From the NCBI GenBank assembly GCA_948470005.1, contig CAOKNI010000002.1, forward strand, positions 17,409-81,408: 64,000 bases of DNA, read 5' to 3'. The notes under the pieces are model-generated. The model had not been told where the DNA came from and made no database searches. It saw only the letters and a list, made by a program, of their open reading frames with translations. Source of the DNA: an uncultured Mycoplasmatota bacterium. Its GTDB lineage: Bacteria > Bacillota_I > Bacilli_A > RF39 > UBA660. The position numbers and the translations under genes were made by a program. The first letter of the stretch is position 1. The number at the start of each line of letters is the position of its first letter. This document shows positions 59,793 through 64,000 of this stretch, in pieces.

Positions 59793-60176
59793 TATGTGCT
59801 TTATATGTGTTTCAAAACTTAGTGGTTCTTTTTGCATATCAATTACATCTTTAAAGCTTTTCAATATTAAACCAAAATTATGCTCATAATAATTATTTAA
59901 TAATGTATTAAAAATATAATTAAAAGACTCTGGAAAGACCTTTTTTAAGCTAGCAATTAATGGATCAAAGTCCTTGTATAACGTCGCATTATAAAATAAG
60001 TGAAACAATTCTGGATTATTAAATAATGGTTCACATAAATTTGTTATTTTTTCATATAAATAATTATAATCATGAGGCTGTGTTAACATAAACAATTCCA
60101 ATATCCTTTTAATATCTTTATCCATTATATCCATACTTGCTAGGTTACTCACCTGATCTAAATATATTTTTGTCAT
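59790..60176 (-). CDS. Helical protein, unknown function, with an unclear start
   Basis: From the ATG at 60176 the product has 128 helical residues and no recognised family. The same frame stays open upstream for some 36 more codons and looks like protein: KCDGKTSFYCGFCEFRDGKG and then YFRYLEEAFNSF, with a CxxC pair. No ATG, GTG or TTG occurs in that part, and no Shine-Dalgarno site precedes the ATG used here. The true start may be non-standard, or the gene may have lost its first codons, or it may be read by frameshift from the gene at 60284. Confidence 0.5.
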   Translation of the reverse strand: MTKIYLDQVSNLASMDIMDKDIKRILELFMLTQPHDYNYLYEKITNLCEPLFNNPELFHLFYNATLYKDFDPLIASLKKVFPESFNYIFNTLLNNYYEHNFGLILKSFKDVIDMQKEPLSFETHIKHI

Positions 60177-60283
60177 AAAACTATTAAAAGCTTCTTCTAA
60201 ATAGCGAAAATAACCTTTACCATCTCTAAATTCGCAGAATCCACAGTAAAAAGAAGTCTTACCATCACATTTTTGAAAAGAAT

Positions 60284-60652
60284 TTACTTTATAATTTCAT
60301 GAAGTAAACCTTCAAATATATCAAACATAGGTCTTATAGGACTTACAGAAATAACAATAAAATCATTTAAAGCTAATTTATCGCTTGTAAAACTTGGTTC
60401 TTGATAAAAGTCAAAAGCATTTTTAGAGTCTTCATAATACTGATTCAAAAACTTTGAAAACCTTCCATCATTAAATAATATACAACATTTTCCAAATACA
60501 TAATCTAAAATATCTGTAATATCATTATCAATAGCTGCGATAGCTATATAACAAATTGTAAGCATATTTATTTCATAATCTGTATAAGGAAAAGACTTAG
60601 TTAATTCTTTAATGCGATTTTTCACTTCTAAAACTTTTTCATTAATATCCAT
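60284..60652 (-). CDS. Helical protein, unknown function
   Basis: The product has 122 residues, helical and without membrane segments. MDINEKVLEVKNRIKELTKS and MLTICYIAIAAIDNDITDIL are its clearer stretches; there are two adjacent Cys (GKCCILF). I do not recognise it. The Shine-Dalgarno site is weak (AAAGTGAT). It lies just upstream of the frame at 59790, and the two may be functionally linked. Confidence 0.5.
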   Translation of the reverse strand: MDINEKVLEVKNRIKELTKSFPYTDYEINMLTICYIAIAAIDNDITDILDYVFGKCCILFNDGRFSKFLNQYYEDSKNAFDFYQEPSFTSDKLALNDFIVISVSPIRPMFDIFEGLLHEIIK

Positions 60653-60707
60653 TTTTATCACTTTTTTCTAAGTTCTATATTATATCACTCTACATTAAAA
60701 AAACAAA

Positions 60708-61391
60708 CTAAATTTTCATAGTTTGCTTTAATCTTTTAATTACTTTCTTTTCTATTCTCGAAATATAACTCTGTGAAATACCTAGTTTTTCCGCGACTTC
60801 CTTTTGGGTAAACTCTTCCGTATTATTAAGACCATATCTAAGTGTCATAATTTCTTTTTCGCGAGGATCTAAACTACTTATTTCTCTTTCTAATACTTCT
60901 TTATTTAAAATGCGTTCATATTCATTAGGAACATAATCAATCTCTGTTCCCAATATATCTTCTAAATGAAGCTCATTACCCTCCGAGTCATAATTAAGAG
61001 CATCTTCAAAACTTATTTCTCCTCTTCTTTTTTTATTTTTCCTGAGAAACATTAATATCTCATTTGATATACAACGAGAAGCATAAGTAGCAAGTTTAAT
61101 ATTCTTATCTAATTTATAAGTATTTATTCCTTTAATAAGCCCGATAGAACCAATACTAACTAAATCTTCAACATCATAGCCAGTGTTCTCATATTTCTTA
61201 GCCAAGAACACCACTAAACGTAGGTTATGCTCAATTAACTTATTTTTAGCTTCAATATTTCCCTTCCCCGCTTTAATAATTGCATCTCGCTCTTCACCTT
61301 CTTCTAAAGGTGGTGGCAATTTATCTGTTGCTCCCACAAAAAAACATTCATTATATTTAACTTTTAACCAAGCAAGTATTCTCTTAAACAT
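60708..61391 (-). CDS. sigE: Sporulation sigma factor SigE
   Basis: The product has 227 residues. SigE directs early mother-cell transcription in sporulation. KLPPPLEEGEERD at about 24-36, NLRLVVFLAKKYENTGYDVE, DLVSIGSIGLIKGINTYKLD, KLATYASRCISNEILMFLRK and the region 4 helix KEVAEKLGISQSYISRIEKK are all SigE-like. The segment before the conserved FFVG is only about 17 residues, shorter than the Bacillus pro-sequence. It overlaps spoIIGA by eight bases, the classical arrangement. Confidence 0.95.
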   Translation of the reverse strand: MFKRILAWLKVKYNECFFVGATDKLPPPLEEGEERDAIIKAGKGNIEAKNKLIEHNLRLVVFLAKKYENTGYDVEDLVSIGSIGLIKGINTYKLDKNIKLATYASRCISNEILMFLRKNKKRRGEISFEDALNYDSEGNELHLEDILGTEIDYVPNEYERILNKEVLEREISSLDPREKEIMTLRYGLNNTEEFTQKEVAEKLGISQSYISRIEKKVIKRLKQTMKI

Positions 61392-62181
61392 TTTTATCCT
61401 CCAATATTTTATAATTTAACAAACATTCTATGCCATTTAATTTAAAAGAGATTTCACTAAAGCCAATTAAATAATTATCAAGTTCCTTATTATTTATGAG
61501 TATTTTTTTTGGCTTAACACACTCTAATAAACTATGATTATTTAAACTATTAAATGGTACATACATCGGACTCCTTATATTATACTTTCCTTTAATTAAT
61601 TTTTTATTTATAAGAATAATTGGCTTATTAGTAACAGGATCTCTAAGCTTATTTCCGGTATCTAAAAAACCTGTTATTACCAAATTAAAATTATTAGCAA
61701 ATACAATATTAACTTTATAATAATAATTCTTAACTTCTTTTAAAACCTTTAAGCTCTTAATAAAAACATACAAAATTAATGGTGAAACGATTAATAAAAA
61801 TATATAGTTTATTGCAAGACCATTATAATAAAAAACTAAGCCCTTATTCTTATAGCTAAATTCTACCTTCATATAGTAAAGAAATCCGCCCAAAATAATA
61901 CTTGTCATAAATAAATATAAAACATTATAAACTGTATACTTAATATTTTTATACCCAAAAGCAATTAGCGACATAACAATACCCATAACTATTTTAAGTA
62001 AGCTTAACATAATACTGTTTATTGGAATAAAAAGACTTATTAAAGAAACACTTCCAAATAAAGCTCCTAAGAATAATTTATATATTTTACTATATCTTTT
62101 TAAAGCTACATTAACAGTAAGTAATAATAATAAATCTAAGATAAAATTAATAATAAAAACTAAATCCAAATATATTACCAT
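61384..62181 (-). CDS. spoIIGA: Sigma-E processing peptidase SpoIIGA
   Basis: The product has 265 residues. Five N-terminal membrane helices (YLDLVFIINFILDLLLLLTV and following) precede a cytoplasmic aspartic-protease-like domain with VITGFLDTGNKLRDPVTNKP, where the Asp of DTGN is catalytic, and PMYVPFNSL. SpoIIGA cleaves pro-SigE at the sporulation septum. The ATG at 62181 is four bases from GGTGAT. It forms an operon with sigE. Confidence 0.93.
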   Translation of the reverse strand: MVIYLDLVFIINFILDLLLLLTVNVALKRYSKIYKLFLGALFGSVSLISLFIPINSIMLSLLKIVMGIVMSLIAFGYKNIKYTVYNVLYLFMTSIILGGFLYYMKVEFSYKNKGLVFYYNGLAINYIFLLIVSPLILYVFIKSLKVLKEVKNYYYKVNIVFANNFNLVITGFLDTGNKLRDPVTNKPIILINKKLIKGKYNIRSPMYVPFNSLNNHSLLECVKPKKILINNKELDNYLIGFSEISFKLNGIECLLNYKILEDKNV

Positions 62182-62197
62182 GTTAATCACCATCGTT

Positions 62198-62274
62198 ATT
62201 ATATCTTAAAAGATTTAAATTTTTTGTCAGTTTAAGTTCCAGAATTTAAAAAAGCATTGCCGAATTTTGACGAA
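62198..62274 (-). promoter_or_regulatory. spoIIG-type promoter with two Spo0A-like boxes
   Basis: On the minus strand a TATAAT (62198-62203) lies 21 bases after CTGACA (62225-62230). Bacillus spoIIG also has an unusually long spacer, of 22. Upstream, TTCGTCA (62268-62274) and TTCGGCA (62258-62264) are direct repeats ten bases apart and match the Spo0A box TTCGNCA. This fits Spo0A activation of spoIIGA-sigE, inferred from sequence and position. Confidence 0.55.
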
Positions 62275-62284
62275 CGCTTTTTCT
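62247..62284. terminator. Hairpin upstream of spoIIGA, possible terminator
   Basis: AAAGCATT and AACGCTTT form an 8-bp stem with one G-U pair and flanking T- and A-runs on both sides. It could end transcripts in either direction. It also contains the two Spo0A-like boxes. Confidence 0.5.
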
Positions 62285-62601
62285 TTACTTTTAAAATACT
62301 TTTATTTAGAATAATTAATCAGAGTATTAGGGCTGAAGTCTCTTTCTTGACATATTACCTCCCCACAAACTACCTATTGCAGGGGGTTGGAAAAAGGAAT
62401 GTTATGAAAGATAAGTTAAAAGCAATTTTAGCTTCTGTTTTGAGCTTTTTAAAGCAAAAAATAAGACATCAACTAGTACTATTATTCAAGTTTACGCGAA
62501 GGATAACAGTACAGTTAACATCTATTTCAATATGAAGTAGATTGTTAGTCCAACACTCTACAAACTCAGTTTATCATAATTTATTTATATTTGCAATAAT
62601 T
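62285..62601. other. Gene-poor stretch with possible coding remnants
   Basis: No convincing gene is present. On the plus strand an ATG at 62404 after AAGGA opens 43 codons (MKDKLKAILASVLSFLK...). A different plus frame ending at 62537 reads TIIQVYAKDNSTVNIYFNMK, which looks more protein-like but has no start. The base composition is less AT-rich than nearby spacers. On the minus strand TTGCAA, 17 bases and TAAACT near 62555-62600 form a possible promoter. Confidence 0.35.
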
Positions 62602-62865
62602 TTAATTCACCACAAATGGGTCATCACCCGTTCCTGAACCAGTAATTGCAACATCAGCACGGAGATTTATTACTGGTCGAACACCAGTCTGGTTGATCAC
62701 ACTGCTGTTGGAAAGATTGCCGTACGATTGCACACATAACACTACCTCAGTGGAGACGAAGTAAATTGGAGACAAAGTCCAGAAATTAACACCGGATAAG
62801 TAAAATGCGATATTCTTCACTCCTACTGCACCACCAGCATATATCACTTCATCGGTTGTTATCAA
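62602..62865 (-). pseudogene. Truncated C-terminal copy of the 'RPVINL' surface-protein domain
   Basis: The frame reads LITTDEVIYAGGAVGVKN, NFWTLSPIYF and VRPVINLRADVAITGSGTGD, ending DPFVVN. These match LITADEMVMAGAVVDKTN, RYWTMTPGRY and ARPVINLRADVELTGSGTGE of the protein at 21507. The anchor, FN3 and most of the outer domain are missing; upstream the frame runs only 20 codons to a TAA without an ATG. It is probably a leftover of a larger gene or an inserted 3' fragment. Confidence 0.7.
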
Positions 62866-63071
62866 ATGACAGCAATTATATTGGATACAAAAATCTAATA
62901 TTCTATTTTAAATTATCATTACTTAATAATCAATTTGCTAATTGAGTTCTGTTTTCTATGTATCATTTAATATTGTTTTTATTTTTTGATGTAAATTTGC
63001 AAATTTTATCTTAAAATATAATTTGAAAGAACATTAAAATACAAAAATATATATTGACTAATTAGTATAAA
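62866..63071. other. Spacer without a recognisable gene
   Basis: Very AT-rich. The first 60 bases continue the frame of the truncated surface-protein copy without a start codon. I see no hairpin with a T-tract and no RNA gene in the rest. Confidence 0.4.
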
Positions 63072-63866
63072 TTATTCTAGACTAATTCCTGTTCCATTTT
63101 CTAATTCATCATATTTTTTATTAATATATTTTCTATAATTATTGAATAATTCACTATTTGAATTAGAATATCCATAAGTATAATCACAAATATCTAAAAA
63201 GAAATTAACATCTTCTCTATCCATTAAATTTTCAAAGTTTTCAAAATGAAAATAAATTGTATCAAACACAGTATTTTGATGTTGTGGTGGTAAAGACCTA
63301 CAAGATTTTATTAACATAATAAAATAATTATTAAACAGTTCCAACAAAAACTTATGCTCTTTAATATAATCTTCTCCAACCACTGCATTTTGTCCGATTG
63401 CTTTCAAATTTTCACTATAATTTAATTTAACATTATTATCAAATTCTTCAATTGTAATAGAATTATCATCCATTAAAGCATTAGCAGAAAATCTATCAGG
63501 CAACGTAAATAAACAAAAATGAGTTTTATAATATTCTTTCTTAAAATCCTCTAATTTCTTCTTATATTCTTCAAAATCATGAATATTTAAATTAAGCGCA
63601 CTAAATGCATTTCTACAATTTAAATCCATTGAAAATAATAAGTCTTCATACTTTAAATTATTTCCAACTAATTGTCTAACCAATTCATAACTTACCTTTT
63701 TACCTCTATAAATATTTTTAACTACTTTGGTACCATTCGTAAAACTCATTTGAAACCAATTACTATTATATACTTTTAACCCTTGAACATTTTCTAAAGT
63801 AAAATCTTTTACTCTAAAATCTTGGATATTATGGTTATCAAAAACAAATGTAACAAATTTAGACAT
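63072..63866 (-). CDS. Hypothetical cytoplasmic protein
   Basis: The product has 264 residues. I do not recognise a family. The first 70 residues are beta-rich (KFVTFVFDNHNIQDFRVKDF, WFQMSFTNGTKVVKNIYRGK), and the rest is helical, with FCLFTLPDRFSANALMDDN and a late FLDICDYTYGYSNSNSELF. No membrane segment or signal peptide. The ATG behind AGGTGAG is preferred over a GTG three codons upstream. It lies alone next to the truncated surface-protein copy, in a region that looks variable. Confidence 0.6.
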   Translation of the reverse strand: MSKFVTFVFDNHNIQDFRVKDFTLENVQGLKVYNSNWFQMSFTNGTKVVKNIYRGKKVSYELVRQLVGNNLKYEDLLFSMDLNCRNAFSALNLNIHDFEEYKKKLEDFKKEYYKTHFCLFTLPDRFSANALMDDNSITIEEFDNNVKLNYSENLKAIGQNAVVGEDYIKEHKFLLELFNNYFIMLIKSCRSLPPQHQNTVFDTIYFHFENFENLMDREDVNFFLDICDYTYGYSNSNSELFNNYRKYINKKYDELENGTGISLE

Positions 63867-64000
63867 ATAACTCACCTATTTTTATGATACCACATATAAT
63901 AAATATTTTAAAGAAAATTATAATTAAAATTTTCATCCTCATGTTATGTTACAATTGATGTGAAACGTTTTAGTACAAAAAAAGTGATTCAAGTCGTATA

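Noticed and set aside
62404..62535. A 43-codon plus-strand frame, MKDKLKAILASVLSFLK...
   Set aside because: It has an AAGGA site, but an alternative frame in the same stretch looks more like protein and no homologue is recognised. It is noted within the spacer entry and not called as a gene.
63960..64000. A GTG-started frame at the right edge reading (M)KRFSTKKVIQVV
   Set aside because: There is no Shine-Dalgarno site and only 13 codons are visible, so it cannot be told from chance.
1..64000. Use of TGA as a Trp codon, as in Mycoplasma-type codes
   Set aside because: Several genes end in TGA (for example the genes ending at 2663 and 989), and Trp in conserved motifs is encoded by TGG.
1..64000. 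CRISPR arrays, insertion sequences or a prophage
   Set aside because: No regularly spaced direct repeats, transposase DDE motifs or phage structural genes were seen. The Rpn-like gene alone is not evidence of a mobile element.

Overview
The window is very AT-rich, densely packed DNA from a low-GC Firmicute. Gram-positive Shine-Dalgarno sites (AGGAG, GGTGA) precede most genes, the four tRNAs encode their CCA ends, and TGA is used as a stop. Sporulation genes (spoIIGA-sigE, a gerA-gerC-gerB trio, a CotF-type coat pair and a weak SleB-like protein) indicate an endospore former or a recent descendant of one. The secreted proteins with N-terminal anchors and C-terminal 'RPVINL...GTG-DPF' domains resemble those of uncultured gut Firmicutes. 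I cannot name the species.

Region 1 (1-16 kb, all minus strand) is an accessory block of short operons. It holds five XRE regulators (four with membrane segments), a flavodoxin, GNAT and VanZ proteins, the alkylation-repair pair ogt-tag, SAP/DUF6434 and DUF5131 proteins, a YoaP-like acetyltransferase, a GyrI-like protein and two extracytoplasmic thiol-redox clusters (rhodanese plus double thioredoxin; CcdA plus thioredoxin plus a two-cysteine protein). It also contains two decayed genes. Promoters here are mostly TGNTATAAT extended -10 elements, often directly after a T-tract or terminator.

Region 2 (16-32 kb): tRNA-Ser, the germinant-receptor operon, an Rpn-like protein, a GDPD, an anchored surface protein, an operon of phosphoketolase, CrtI-like oxidoreductase and 2Fe-2S flavin reductase, an alpha/beta hydrolase, tRNA-Ala, rpoZ, two double-HTH regulators, and tRNA-Pro/tRNA-Arg. 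Region 3 (32-40.5 kb): an orphan prepilin-like protein, a family-6-type DNA glycosylase, NfeD-SPFH, a membrane protein with a SleB-like tail, an HD hydrolase, a TrkA_C-like membrane protein, and ileS under a T-box.

Region 4 (40.5-50.4 kb) is the most unusual part: two giant minus-strand proteins (1599 and 1558 residues) with a small DUF1292-like gene between them. Both contain a recurring segment of about 100 residues. One also has seven copies of a Pro-rich linker module, three of them in nearly identical DNA. The other has a Pro-rich hinge and a hydrophobic double segment. I recognise no family for either. Region 5 (50.5-64 kb): phosphohexomutase, CotF-type coat pair, coiled-coil protein, ABC exporter, RluA-type synthase, recU-PBP1A, two unknown small proteins, spoIIGA-sigE with Spo0A-like boxes upstream, a truncated C-terminal copy of the surface-protein family, and one unknown gene.
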